In this document: positions 9,401 to 16,750 of the stretch, piece after piece | How positions within the stretch are numbered: position 1 is the first letter of the stretch | Layout: each line of letters starts with the position of its first letter | DNA from: Lysinibacillus_B sp050613145 | GTDB taxonomy: Bacteria > Bacillota > Bacilli > Bacillales_A > Planococcaceae | NCBI RefSeq assembly: GCF_050613145.1 | Contig: NZ_CP192507.1 | Location: forward strand, 3,038,001-3,102,000 | Direction of reading: 5' to 3' | DNA: 64,000 nucleotides | Position numbers and translations under genes: made by a program | Notes under the pieces: model-generated | Databases searched by the model: none | What the model was told of the DNA's origin: nothing | The model's input: the letters and a program-made list of their open reading frames with translations, nothing else

Positions 9401-9649
9401 TAACTCAAGCTCTCTCTCTTCTGAAGAAGTATAGGGTTGTTGCTCACGAGCTACACGCTCTTGTTTAGGTGCTTGATGGACGATTTCATTATCCGCAATG
9501 AGTGGAAAACGAAATGCTGATTTTGACTTTTTTTGTTGCTCTTCTTCAAAATACGGCTCATCTTGCTCTTCATAGTATTCTTCATATTCTTCTACTTGCT
9601 CTATATCATCTTTAAATAGTTTGTTAAATTTATTTTTAAACCAATTCAT
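6458..9649 (-). CDS. sftA: DNA translocase SftA (soluble FtsK/SpoIIIE family)
   Basis: Hexameric DNA pump that clears chromosomal DNA from the closing septum. SftA differs from SpoIIIE/FtsK in lacking N-terminal membrane segments, and none is seen here: the N terminus is very acidic (residues ~14-40). Residues ~40-600 are a low-complexity linker rich in Q, E, N and V, containing 2.5 copies of a 55-residue repeat (445-582). The motor begins near 610: Walker A GATGSGKS at 747-754, Walker B VIDELAD at 854-860, and a C-terminal winged-helix gamma domain from ~995 that reads KOPS/SRS-type sites. Length is 1063 aa against about 950 in B. subtilis; the extra is in the linker. Confidence 0.95.
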   Translation of the reverse strand: MNWFKNKFNKLFKDDIEQVEEYEEYYEEQDEPYFEEEQQKKSKSAFRFPLIADNEIVHQAPKQERVAREQQPYTSSEERELELPKHLQHATSQIYDVEIQGIRGLLERRQKRTGHSNVLRRPVTAPRKISVTKDEKEFLTKKPMREEKPVNREFTNPLESRKRFVPTDVPSPVHGFQKPKPIEQLMAEKQMEMDEAKQDKVENVLSEQMSFVEGEAHKEVEMHTTESSVSRQSIEAFEPVVAEEVDCMIESASISHEENDSDMIAKEMEETIVAEEHEDPLSDMQVKHLTIENSTIHIGQLNVEQAQQNEFVQVQTEETKTISTGSRLPFNVLMLKSDKEKLLAKKILQEQLQKKKSANMEMNQEAMAESVATTETDIVIKNHTLTVVEPSISHEVVTSTQLSDSMVAVLEREVENNEIQHTVELSEQNDSMIEEHNLVPEQKPSNEQNVVPPVQNELVMEQNNVVSEQNVVPPAQNESVMDGNNVLFEQKVIASEQNPSNEQNIAQTVQNELVMDQNNVVSEQNVIPPAQNESVMDENNVLSEQKMIASEQKPSNEQNVIPPVQNELVMDQSNVLSEQNEIKLEIESQPKFSRHYEKPPLNFLVPPEEKTEDWAWMDEQGERLIKALSYFHIEAEIVSIVQGPAVTQFEITVAHGTKVSKVRGLADDIKLALAARDIRIDAPIPGKHSIGIEIPNRVSRAVRLSEVTNSEGFQTSDSPLEAALGLDLTGQPVTIDLRKMPHGLIAGATGSGKSVCINSILVSLLYKAAPHELKLMLIDPKMVELAPFNHIPHLVSPVITDVKAATAALKWAVEEMERRYQLFMHAGVRDLTRFNQQAEKAGQHAQKLPYILIVIDELADLMMMSPADVEEAICRIAQKARACGIHLIVATQRPSVDVITGLIKSNIPTRIAFAVSSAVDSRTILDMQGAERLLGRGDMLYLGNGMPAPVRLQGTFVTDDEIEEIITYVRTQGEPEYFFQHDELLKKAEVTDEQDELFEEVCRYVFEQGTASTSSIQRRYKIGYNRAARLVDMLERHGFVSEQRGSKPREVFITESDIISMFQ
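7904..8317 (-). repeat. 165-bp in-frame tandem repeat within sftA, 2.5 copies
   Basis: Units at 8317-8153, 8152-7988 and a partial one at 7987-7904, read on the minus strand. Each unit encodes 55 residues built of two variants of an ~22-residue half (SNEQNVVPPVQNELVMEQ and SEQNVVPPAQNESVMD) plus a short SEQK spacer. Copies differ at scattered positions, so the expansion is not brand new. Confidence 0.9.
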
Positions 9650-9821
9650 CTACTCTCACTTCTTTCTAATTAAACCATAACTATTTTATTATAAGACATA
9701 TTTGGGTTACATACTGCAAAAAAACCGTGTTTTGCACAAAATACCTAAAATAGCTTGCGCCAAAATACATATAACGTAAGAAAATTTTGTCATAAAAAGC
9801 ATATCACAATATATTTCTAAA

Positions 9822-9860
9822 AGAAAAAGCTAGTACAGTAAAAAAATCCCTGTACTAGCC
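9822..9860 (-). terminator. Terminator after ytpR
   Basis: 10-bp perfect stem GCTAGTACAG / CTGTACTAGC, followed on the minus strand by TTTTTCTTTT. It ends the ytpQ-ytpR unit upstream of sftA. Confidence 0.85.
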
Positions 9861-9866
9861 TTATGA

Positions 9867-10481
9867 TTATTTAGTTGGTGCTACGAACGGCGAACCTACT
9901 TCTGCATCCTCTTCTAATACTAAAATACCTTTCACTTCTGGTGCACCTGGAACCGCTAGCTCACGTGCTGAACAAAGCATCCCGAATGAATCAACACCAC
10001 GTAAGTTACCTGCTTTAATGAGTAAACCTGATGGCATGACAGCACCAATTTTCGCTACAACTACTTTTTGACCTGCTTCCACATTTGGTGCACCACATAC
10101 AATTTGTAATGTGTCGTCGCCAACATTTACTTTACAAACACTTAATTTATCAGCATTTGGATGCTTTTCCTTTTCCTCTACAAAACCAACAACAAATTTC
10201 GGAGAGAAGTCTACATCTAGCGAAATATCAGCGCCATTTTCGTGAATAGCCGCTTTTAATTTCTCTACTAGTTCAGGTGTCACTTCCACATTGCCTTGTA
10301 CGTCAAGTGCTACATATTTGCTAGCATTAAATAAATTAAAGCCCTTTACTTCCCCTGTTGCTTCTTCTTTTAAAATAACGATATCGCCTTTTTTCTCTAC
10401 AACTGTTTTTACAATAGCTTCAGTTGCTAATTGGACTAATAATACGTCACCAACATATTGTTTGTTATAAGCTACGTTCAT
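9867..10481 (-). CDS. ytpR: YtpR-family tRNA-binding domain protein
   Basis: 204-aa stand-alone EMAP/tRNA-binding OB-fold protein, similar to the N-terminal domain of PheT. Residues ~85-200 carry the OB fold, including VVGFVEEKEKHPNADKLSVC and LQIVCGAPNVEAGQKV, the hallmark of the tRNA_bind family; residues 1-80 are the YtpR-specific N-terminal domain. The biological role is not established; free tRNA or nucleic acid binding is family knowledge only. The start has GGAG at 11-nt spacing, and ATG overlaps the ytpQ stop by 4 bp, so the two are translationally coupled. Confidence 0.9.
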   Translation of the reverse strand: MNVAYNKQYVGDVLLVQLATEAIVKTVVEKKGDIVILKEEATGEVKGFNLFNASKYVALDVQGNVEVTPELVEKLKAAIHENGADISLDVDFSPKFVVGFVEEKEKHPNADKLSVCKVNVGDDTLQIVCGAPNVEAGQKVVVAKIGAVMPSGLLIKAGNLRGVDSFGMLCSARELAVPGAPEVKGILVLEEDAEVGSPFVAPTK

Positions 10482-11293
10482 TTCTTTTCTTGCTCCTTTG
10501 TTACTTTGTTTTTTGCTAAAATAAAGATCGGCTCCAACTTGCCGTCCTCATAGACGAACGACAGTGAAGTGATTGGCACATTGCCAACCGTGAAATAATG
10601 CATTGTAAGCTGCGCTAATACATCATACCCTACTTCTGACCGAATATCACCTATAATTAGCACATCTTGGTGTGGCACGGATACGGTCATATCCCCCTCA
10701 ATCTTTTGACGCATCTCCTTGAGGAATCCTTCATTTAAAATACGACTCGCATCATAGCCATCATTATGATTGACAAAATAAAAAATACTGCCTGCTACTT
10801 CATCACGCTTGACATCAGTTCGTAATTTCTTCACAGAAAAACGGGCTGCCTCACGTACTTGTTCTGCTGTGACGCCTAATTTCGGTAACATGGATTCATC
10901 GATTAAGCGATAGGTTGTCCCCATGTCTAGCGCATAAAAAATGCGTGTTTCCGCTGTATGCTCTGTTGTAACAAATGGACTGCCCTCTTTTGAATTTTTC
11001 GAAAAGGAAGCGGAACGAATAATCGGATACACTTGTGCTAATCCTTCAAACCCTTCTGCTTGCTCACGTTCCATCGCTTTAAATGTTTGTTCGATTGTAT
11101 AAACAACGTCAACAATCGCTGCGTCTTTCTTTTGTGCATATTTCGCTAAAATTTCTGGCAATGAAATATTCATGCCGCGCCCAAGTATTTTATGCTCTAA
11201 ACGTACCTGATCTTTCTCTTGATCAAATGCCCAGTCAAACTGTTCTTCGCCTAGTCGCTTTTTTAACTCTGTTACTAATTGTGAGGATTTCAA
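10478..11293 (-). CDS. ytpQ: DUF1444 family protein YtpQ
   Basis: 271-aa conserved Bacillales protein of the DUF1444 (YtpQ) family, without membrane segments or recognisable catalytic motif. Features visible are an N-terminal helical part, a central VYPIIRSASF region and a C-terminal half with alternating hydrophobic strands (SVPHQDVLIIGDI, LAQLTMHYFTVGNVPITSLS). It overlaps ytpR by 4 bp in the order ytpQ-ytpR-sftA, as in B. subtilis. Function unknown. Confidence 0.88.
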   Translation of the reverse strand: MKSSQLVTELKKRLGEEQFDWAFDQEKDQVRLEHKILGRGMNISLPEILAKYAQKKDAAIVDVVYTIEQTFKAMEREQAEGFEGLAQVYPIIRSASFSKNSKEGSPFVTTEHTAETRIFYALDMGTTYRLIDESMLPKLGVTAEQVREAARFSVKKLRTDVKRDEVAGSIFYFVNHNDGYDASRILNEGFLKEMRQKIEGDMTVSVPHQDVLIIGDIRSEVGYDVLAQLTMHYFTVGNVPITSLSFVYEDGKLEPIFILAKNKVTKEQEKK

Positions 11294-11318
11294 GTAATCA
11301 CTTCCTTACATAGAAATA

Positions 11319-11340
11319 ACGGCTCACAAAAGTGAACCGT
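11319..11340 (-). terminator. Probable terminator after the lipoprotein gene
   Basis: 9-bp stem ACGGTTCAC / GTGAGCCGT on the minus strand with a single G-T wobble, then TTATTTCT. The T-run is moderate. Confidence 0.6.
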
Positions 11341-11388
11341 CACTTGTATTTACATGCTATTGTATCAAAAATTATTCCCTTTGTACGA

Positions 11389-11904
11389 TTATTGCACTTG
11401 TACAGAACGAACAATTTCCATCATTCCAATTAATTTCTCATCGATTTTTTTATCCGCTGAAATCGTTGTCATTTTTACGCCACCACTTGACACAACAAGC
11501 TCGTACTCTTCTTCACTATGTTCAATCACCGCCGTAAAACCAAAAGCCTCTTCAAATTCAAATGTCTCTTTTTCTTTAACTTTTAAAGTTGAATCATTGA
11601 TTAAATTCTCATAATGTAAACGACTATCTTCTGCTTCAATTGTATTAACGAATAAAATAAATGAATCTTTTCCTTTTGAGAAAATATAATTCATTTCATT
11701 CGCGCCTTCTTCTACTTTATAGCCAGTTGGTAAATAGACTTTAATTTTACCAATTTCGGTTGTCGGCTGTACCGACTGCGCTTCAAAAGTTGTCGCTGCG
11801 AGTGTAACGCCTTCTGTAATTTGTTCCTCTACCGTTTTTCCACAACCAGTTAGCACTAATAACATTAAACTTATCCAAATAAAATGAATCCATTTCCGAT
11901 TCAT
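11389..11904 (-). CDS. Putative lipoprotein, function unknown
   Basis: 171-aa secreted lipoprotein. The N terminus is a type II signal peptide (basic MNRK, hydrophobic core, lipobox LTGC with the lipidated Cys near residue 21). The mature part (~150 aa) has an alternating beta pattern with KIKVYLPTGYKVEE and SFILFVNTIEAEDS, and no cysteines or catalytic motifs I recognise. The open frame reaches 11919, but the GAGGGAG ribosome binding site lies inside that extension and points to the ATG at 11904 (or 11907). It occupies the place between ytpQ and ytoP where B. subtilis has the thioredoxin-like ytpP. Lipoprotein call is firm; role unknown. Confidence 0.8.
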   Translation of the reverse strand: MNRKWIHFIWISLMLLVLTGCGKTVEEQITEGVTLAATTFEAQSVQPTTEIGKIKVYLPTGYKVEEGANEMNYIFSKGKDSFILFVNTIEAEDSRLHYENLINDSTLKVKEKETFEFEEAFGFTAVIEHSEEEYELVVSSGGVKMTTISADKKIDEKLIGMMEIVRSVQVQ

Positions 11905-11975
11905 CATACGCTCCCTCACTTTCTTCTCCGCTATTTATTTTAAAATTTCTACTAATCAAAACGCAAAAATGATGC

Positions 11976-12509
11976 TTACTGTTTCAAATAATAGAGTACT
12001 TGACCAATTAGAAGTGTAACAATATGTTCAAACATTACCTGACGATCGATTAATCCGTCTGTAAAAATACCGATGGCGCCTACGTGATGGCGAGTATCCT
12101 TTGTTTTTGTAAAGGTATCCATGACAGGGCCAAGCTCTTCACCAGCACGCAATTTTACAGCAATTTCTTGCGGTAATACAAATGAAGCGCCAGAACTCGA
12201 AATAACTGTTCCATCTTTTAATGCCACTGCCCCCCAGTTACAACAATACATCATGCCATCCATTTCATAGACACCACCTTCTAAACCGAAGCTCAAATCT
12301 GCATTGGTCGCCTTACGTGTATTGAGCGCACGATTAATGGCACCTTGCCGTGTTTCAGCATCTGAAAATGGTTGTTCAGATACACCCGATGGTACACTGA
12401 CATATTCAAATACACTATTGTCAAAGTATTGAGCTGCAATTGTTTCAACTGCCGCTGTTTTCGCTTTATTTTTAGTTCCAATCGCTATTAACAAGCCGTT
12501 CATCTCCAT
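11976..12509 (-). CDS. YjjX-type inosine/xanthosine triphosphatase (DUF84)
   Basis: Probable nucleoside triphosphate pyrophosphatase that removes non-canonical purine NTPs (ITP, XTP) from the pool. The 177-aa product shows the family signatures AIGTKNKAKTAAVE at the N terminus, VSEQPFSDAETRQGAINRA, and DLSFGLEGGVYEM, and ends in a helical segment. The start is not clear: ATG 12509 and ATG 12503 lack a good ribosome binding site, while TTG 12494 has GGAG nine bases upstream and would begin MLIAIGTKN, matching the family. Single gene between the lipoprotein and ytoP; product protects nucleotide pools (family inference). Confidence 0.82.
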   Translation of the reverse strand: MEMNGLLIAIGTKNKAKTAAVETIAAQYFDNSVFEYVSVPSGVSEQPFSDAETRQGAINRALNTRKATNADLSFGLEGGVYEMDGMMYCCNWGAVALKDGTVISSSGASFVLPQEIAVKLRAGEELGPVMDTFTKTKDTRHHVGAIGIFTDGLIDRQVMFEHIVTLLIGQVLYYLKQ

Positions 12510-12650
12510 GTATTTTTATATTACATTTCAAGGGATATAATTTACTTAAATTACCACAAACAATTTACACTGGCTTCTGTAAAAAATAAATTTAACTTAT
12601 CCATACAATCATCTCTTTGTAGATCACATCACTTTGACTATTTTAACCGC

Positions 12651-12684
12651 AAAAAAGATGCCCTTCAAGTGGGCATCTTTTTTT
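12651..12684. terminator. Intrinsic terminator after ytoP
   Basis: 13-bp perfect stem AAAAAAGATGCCC / GGGCATCTTTTTT with a 7-nt loop. Active looking in both directions; it ends the minus-strand ytoP transcript. Confidence 0.9.
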
Positions 12685-12749
12685 ATATATGAAAATTATG
12701 GATATTCTCTTCAAAATGCAAGTGCATAAACAACCCACAGCTAGTTATG

Positions 12750-13826
12750 TTATACATTCGAACGAATGGAGTCGATTGTGGATTGATCTGCTGATTGTAC
12801 AAGCTTTACTAATAATTCTTTCGCAGCGGCATAATCATCAACATGGATGATAGAAGCTGCCGTATGAATATAACGTGAGCAAATACCAATAACAGCTGAT
12901 GGAATACCATCGTTCGCCGTATGCACACGCCCTGCGTCTGTGCCGCCTTGCGAGACAAAATACTGATATGGAATATGATTCGATTCAGCTGTATCTAAAA
13001 TAAATTCACGCATGCCACGGTGCATTACCATTGTTGGATCATAAATTCGAAGCAACGGTCCTTTTCCAAGCTGACCGAATTGTTTTTTATCACCGGATGT
13101 ATCATTTGCTGGGGAAGCGTCTAATGCAAAAAATAAATCTGGCTTAATCATATTAGCTGATACTTGAGCGCCGCGAAGACCTACTTCCTCCATCACATTC
13201 GCCCCTGAGTATACATGACTCGATACCGGTTGATCTTTTAATTCTTTTAGCAGCTCAATCGCAAGCCCACAACCATAACGGTTATCCCATGCTTTTGCCA
13301 TAATCTTTTTAGGGTTTGCCATTGGTGTAAATGGGCAAATCGGCAGAATCGATTGTCCTGGACGTACACCTATCTTCATCGCATCTTCTTTACTATCCGC
13401 ACCAATATCAATCAACATATTTTTAATATCCATCGGTTTCGCGCGCTCTGCATCAGTTAAAAGATGTGGTGGAATGGATGCAAGTACACCTGGAATTTCA
13501 CCGTCTTTCGTGTACACCATCACGCGTTGCGCCAACATTACTTGGTTCCACCAACCGCCAAGCGTTTGGAAACGAATCATGCCGTTATCAGTAATCGAAG
13601 TAACCATAAATGCTACTTCATCCATATGACCAGCTACTAAAATTTTGGGTGCATCTTGCTTTTGTGCATAGCGTACACCAAAAATACCGCCTAAATGATC
13701 TTGGACGATTTCATCTGAATATTTCTCAAGCTCAGACCGCATAAAATTGCGTACTGCACGCTCATCACCTGGGGCACCTGGAAGCTCAGTCAACGTTTTA
13801 AACAGTTGCATTGTCTCTTGATTCAT
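12750..13826 (-). CDS. ytoP: M42 family metallo-aminopeptidase YtoP
   Basis: 358-aa cytoplasmic peptidase of the M42 (glutamyl/deblocking aminopeptidase, TET-forming) family, which trims peptides from the N terminus with two metal ions. Metal and catalytic motifs are all present: AGHMDEVAF (His67, Asp69), AKAWDNRYGCG, ANVMEEVGLRGA (general base and metal Glu), FALDASPANDTSGD, and a C-terminal SRYIHTAASIIH. M42 enzymes commonly form dodecamers. Position next to ytpQ and the PepSY gene matches B. subtilis ytoP. The start ATG lies behind a GAGGAGT-type site. Confidence 0.92.
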   Translation of the reverse strand: MNQETMQLFKTLTELPGAPGDERAVRNFMRSELEKYSDEIVQDHLGGIFGVRYAQKQDAPKILVAGHMDEVAFMVTSITDNGMIRFQTLGGWWNQVMLAQRVMVYTKDGEIPGVLASIPPHLLTDAERAKPMDIKNMLIDIGADSKEDAMKIGVRPGQSILPICPFTPMANPKKIMAKAWDNRYGCGLAIELLKELKDQPVSSHVYSGANVMEEVGLRGAQVSANMIKPDLFFALDASPANDTSGDKKQFGQLGKGPLLRIYDPTMVMHRGMREFILDTAESNHIPYQYFVSQGGTDAGRVHTANDGIPSAVIGICSRYIHTAASIIHVDDYAAAKELLVKLVQSADQSTIDSIRSNV

Positions 13827-13941
13827 TTTGTAGACAACTCCTCATCGTTAATATGTATTTTTATTATAACACAACCGCTTTATATTTCGTAATCCGAACA
13901 AAATACGGTAGTTAAACTGCTATCAAAATTCTTATCAATGG

Positions 13942-14589
13942 CTCGCAATGAGCAAAAATACATCCTAAAAACACCAATTAAATAGTAAGCGGTATTAAAA
14001 GAAAGTAGTAGCATAGCCTCCGCGCTTTGCCACAGCCTACACAGGAGCTAAAACAGGCGCGGCCTGTTTGGATCTCCTGTTCCTGCTCCTGACGCTACGC
14101 TTTCGTCGCAAAGTAAAGCGCTTGGCTCCTGTGGCTATGGCGCGCTACGGCAAAAGTGAATACTTCTCGATATGCTCGAAAAACATTTATATTCTCTAAA
14201 AGAAATCATTTTCTTTTCATTTGCACGTATTATCGCCCAGTCTCTAACGTAATGAATGAGAATCTTTCTTTATTTTTAGCAACTGATTATTGTATTCAAC
14301 AATAGTTACTTGTAGCGGAGGCACGAGCGTGTAGCTGACGGCATACGCCTTTCGCTACAGAGCAATGTTTTTCTGCACCGGAAGTGAAGCGGCAGGTGCA
14401 AAGCTTCCTATGGGAAAAGCGAGACAATCCAGACCCCGCAGGAGCGAAGCAGGAGCGAAGCAGGAGCGAAGCAGGAGCGAAGCAGGAGCGACGAGGAGGC
14501 TTGATCTCGCCCGTGGAAAGCGAGTGCCGGAGCGGAAAGCAACGGTTACTCAAATGGTAATATATATTTTGGAATTTACTCATTATGAG
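13942..14589 (+). repeat. Structured noncoding dispersed element, copy A
   Basis: 648-bp element with no credible gene. It is closely similar, base by base, to the reverse complement of 57007-57716. Similarity stops sharply at both ends, each marked by an 11-bp palindrome: CTCGCAATGAG at the left and CTCATTATGAG at the right. The left third folds on itself (CATAGCC...GCCACAG against CTGTGGCTATG; CAGGAG...CTCCTG around AACAGGC/GCCTGTT); the right third has GTAGCG...CGCTAC and CGAGATC-type stems. It is more GC-rich than the flanks. It sits between ytoP and the PepSY gene. It could be a miniature mobile element or a structured RNA; I do not recognise the family. Confidence 0.85.
14440..14490 (+). 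repeat. 11-bp tandem repeat inside copy A
   Basis: AGGAGCGAAGC is repeated four times exactly (14440-14483), with a fifth partial unit. Copy B has only one degenerate equivalent here, so this is a local expansion. Confidence 0.92.
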
Positions 14590-14602
14590 CAATAGGTTGT
14601 TT

Positions 14603-14631
14603 TTTACAACTTTTTTCACTTATGGTAAAGT
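14603..14631 (+). promoter_or_regulatory. Sigma-A type promoter for the PepSY-like gene
   Basis: TTTACA, 17-nt spacer, TAAAGT, ending 27 bp upstream of the start codon and just outside the right edge of repeat copy A. Confidence 0.55.
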
Positions 14632-14657
14632 AAAAAGAGATGAAGGAGGGGCTTAGG

Positions 14658-14975
14658 ATGAAATTACGTGATTTTATGTTGGGAGTCGTAACAGGCTTGG
14701 CTGCAGCAGTTATCATTAAAGAAGTAACAGAAAAAGTGTCACCTTATAAATCGGCCAATGAAATTTTAGAAAATATTAAAGAGGACTTTAAAAAGGACTC
14801 ACCGATTGACGGCTCATGGATTTACATGAAAACCGAAAACTTCACAAATGGTTTTACAGCCATCCCTGTTTACCGTGGTGGCATTTCTCGTATGAAAGAC
14901 GGTGAAATGGAAACATATGAATTTGCGGCCGATGCTCGTACAGGGGCTGTTGTAGATCTTCAGCTAGTTAGCTAA
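14658..14975 (+). CDS. Small membrane-anchored PepSY-like protein
   Basis: 105-aa protein with an N-terminal hydrophobic segment (about residues 5-22, LRD-FMLGVVTGLAAAVIIK) followed by an outward-facing domain. Its C terminus, GEMETYEFAADARTGAVVDL, resembles the last strand and helix of a PepSY domain. PepSY proteins often modulate peptidases or bind envelope partners. In B. subtilis a gene of this type (ytzB) neighbours ytoP, and the context here is the same; I leave the symbol empty because the match is from memory. ATG 14658 follows GGAGGGG; an upstream in-frame ATG (14640) overlaps that site. Confidence 0.78.
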   Translation: MKLRDFMLGVVTGLAAAVIIKEVTEKVSPYKSANEILENIKEDFKKDSPIDGSWIYMKTENFTNGFTAIPVYRGGISRMKDGEMETYEFAADARTGAVVDLQLVS

Positions 14976-15036
14976 GGGGCGTCTAAAGTTATTGCGAGAC
15001 ACCTCAGGAGCATAATCGTTTTTTATAAATATTAAA

Positions 15037-15072
15037 GGGGGCCGTTCAACATTGAACAGCCCCTTCTTTTTG
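15037..15072 (+). terminator. Terminator after the PepSY-like gene
   Basis: GGGGCCGTTCA / TGAACAGCCCC stem with one mismatch, followed by TTCTTTTT on the plus strand. Confidence 0.85.
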
Positions 15073-15109
15073 ACATAAAAATGTAACCTAGCGGATTTCC
15101 TTAAGAACT

Positions 15110-15144
15110 AAAAAAACCGTGCTCTTTATAAGAAAAGCACGGTC
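15110..15144 (-). terminator. Terminator after ytnP
   Basis: ACCGTGCT / AGCACGGT stem, followed on the minus strand by seven T. Confidence 0.88.
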
Positions 15145-15150
15145 ATTTAT

Positions 15151-16017
15151 TTAACTAAATTGAATGAACGCTTCGTTTGAGCGCTTTAAGCTGTCTACTA
15201 CTTCTTTTCCTGTCGCATCCCACTGAAGCATGCGGTAGTATGCATCATGATAGAAAATGAATTTATAGCCATTCTCAAACGCTTCTTTCATAATACGCTC
15301 TTTCGCAAATACGCTTGTCATTGGATAATCGTCATATGCCATGACCCATAATGGATTTTGATGCGCATGTGTCGGCATAATGTCCGCCATATGTAATAAC
15401 ACTTCGCCATTTTGCTCTAAACGAATAATAGCATGTCCTTCACTATGGCCCCCTGTATGAATCAGTTTAATCCCTGGAGCTACTTCAAGCTCACCTTCAT
15501 ACGGTTTCGCAAGATGTTGTACTGGTTCCCAATTTTCTTTCCAATACGTATTACGTGAGCGCATGTTCGGATTACGCATTTCATCCCATTCTAGTTGTGT
15601 CACGTAAATCGTTGCATTCGGGAATGTTGGAACAAGCGTCTCACCTTCCCAATAAGTTAAACCACCCGCATGATCAAAATGCATATGCGTCATTAAAACC
15701 GCATCAATATCCCCTGTCTTTAACCCAAGCTCTTGCAGGCTTTCAAAAATAGTGGACTCTTCTGATACACCGTAATTACGAAGCTGTTTTTCATTTAACT
15801 TGCCAAATCCTACCCCAGTATCAATTAAATAATTTTTCCCTTCATACTGCACTAAAATTGGCTCACAAGCTAATTCAATTTGATTTTTATCATTTACAGG
15901 ATACTTACGTGACCATAGCGCCTTTGGTACAACCCCAAACATCGCACCACCATCTAGCGCTGTTACGCCCCCATTTAACCAAGTAAGTTTCATGTTGTGA
16001 AATACTAATTCATCCAT
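15151..16017 (-). CDS. ytnP: Metallo-beta-lactamase fold lactonase YtnP
   Basis: 288-aa MBL-fold hydrolase. The two-zinc site is complete: MTHMHFDHAGG (HxHxDH), the downstream His in IHTGGHSEGH, and the Asp in LHMADIMPTHAH. In B. subtilis YtnP is a quorum-quenching lactonase that interferes with streptomycete signalling; family members open lactone rings of acyl homoserine lactones or gamma-butyrolactones. Substrate in this organism is not shown by the sequence. It has its own terminator and a strong GGGGGATGTAGGG site before ATG. It lies 20 bp downstream of trmB, as in B. subtilis. Confidence 0.88.
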   Translation of the reverse strand: MDELVFHNMKLTWLNGGVTALDGGAMFGVVPKALWSRKYPVNDKNQIELACEPILVQYEGKNYLIDTGVGFGKLNEKQLRNYGVSEESTIFESLQELGLKTGDIDAVLMTHMHFDHAGGLTYWEGETLVPTFPNATIYVTQLEWDEMRNPNMRSRNTYWKENWEPVQHLAKPYEGELEVAPGIKLIHTGGHSEGHAIIRLEQNGEVLLHMADIMPTHAHQNPLWVMAYDDYPMTSVFAKERIMKEAFENGYKFIFYHDAYYRMLQWDATGKEVVDSLKRSNEAFIQFS

Positions 16018-16036
16018 CCCTACATCCCCCTTAATA

Positions 16037-16684
16037 CTATTTATTTAAAAATTGCGATTCTAATCGATAAATCGGTTGACCTTTAGCCGAAAACTTTTCT
16101 TCATACTCTGTCATGATATTATCCTCGGGCATTTCAGCGTGTAAATCTAATGATACATAATTTAAACGCATCCCATACTGATTCATGCTCACTAAAGAAT
16201 ACTCGAATAATCCGCGGTTATCTGTTTTGAAATGAATTTCACCGTTATCGATTAAAACCGACTCATATAACTTCAAGAACCCTTCATGCGTTAAACGGCG
16301 CTTTGCATGACGCGTTTTTGGCCAAGGATCCGAGAAATTCAAATACACGCGAGCTACATCGCCCTTTGTAAAATACTCTTGTAACTTCGCCCCGTTTACT
16401 TTTAATAGGCGTAAGTTTGCTGGCTTTTCTGCTTCGACAATACGCTCTAAAGCACATACAATTACGCTATCGAATAGCTCGATTCCAATATAGTTAATAT
16501 CGGGATTTTGCTTTGCCATGCCTAGCACAAATTGTCCTTTTCCTGTACCTACTTCAATGTGCACAGGATTGTTATTGCCAAATACTTCATGCCACTTACC
16601 TTGATAGTCCTCAGGATTAGGAATGATCACATCTGTATGCTCATTAATATACTCTAACGCCCAAGGCTTATTTCTTAATCTCAC
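16037..16684 (-). CDS. trmB: tRNA (guanine-N7-)-methyltransferase
   Basis: Methylates N7 of G46 in the variable loop of tRNA using S-adenosylmethionine. The 215-aa product has the SAM-binding signature HIEVGTGKGQFV, the DNYIGIEL-type second strand (INYIGIELFDSV), the catalytic core LNFSDPWPKTRHAKRRLT, and IHFKTDNRGLFEYS. Length equals the family norm. Confident assignment. Confidence 0.97.
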   Translation of the reverse strand: MRLRNKPWALEYINEHTDVIIPNPEDYQGKWHEVFGNNNPVHIEVGTGKGQFVLGMAKQNPDINYIGIELFDSVIVCALERIVEAEKPANLRLLKVNGAKLQEYFTKGDVARVYLNFSDPWPKTRHAKRRLTHEGFLKLYESVLIDNGEIHFKTDNRGLFEYSLVSMNQYGMRLNYVSLDLHAEMPEDNIMTEYEEKFSAKGQPIYRLESQFLNK

Positions 16685-16750
16685 TTTTGTTTCCTCTTTT
16701 CTATAACTTACATCTATTTGCTATTATAGCGTAATTCTCTTCCTTTTGCT

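Noticed and set aside
14440..14490. CRISPR array
   Set aside because: Units are 11 bp, contiguous and without spacers, and no cas genes are near; TnpB at 33 kb is an IS605 protein, not Cas12.
14296..14619. ORFs in repeat copy A (both strands)
   Set aside because: Composition is set by the structured element and its 11-bp repeats; no ribosome binding site, and the frames are not preserved in copy B.
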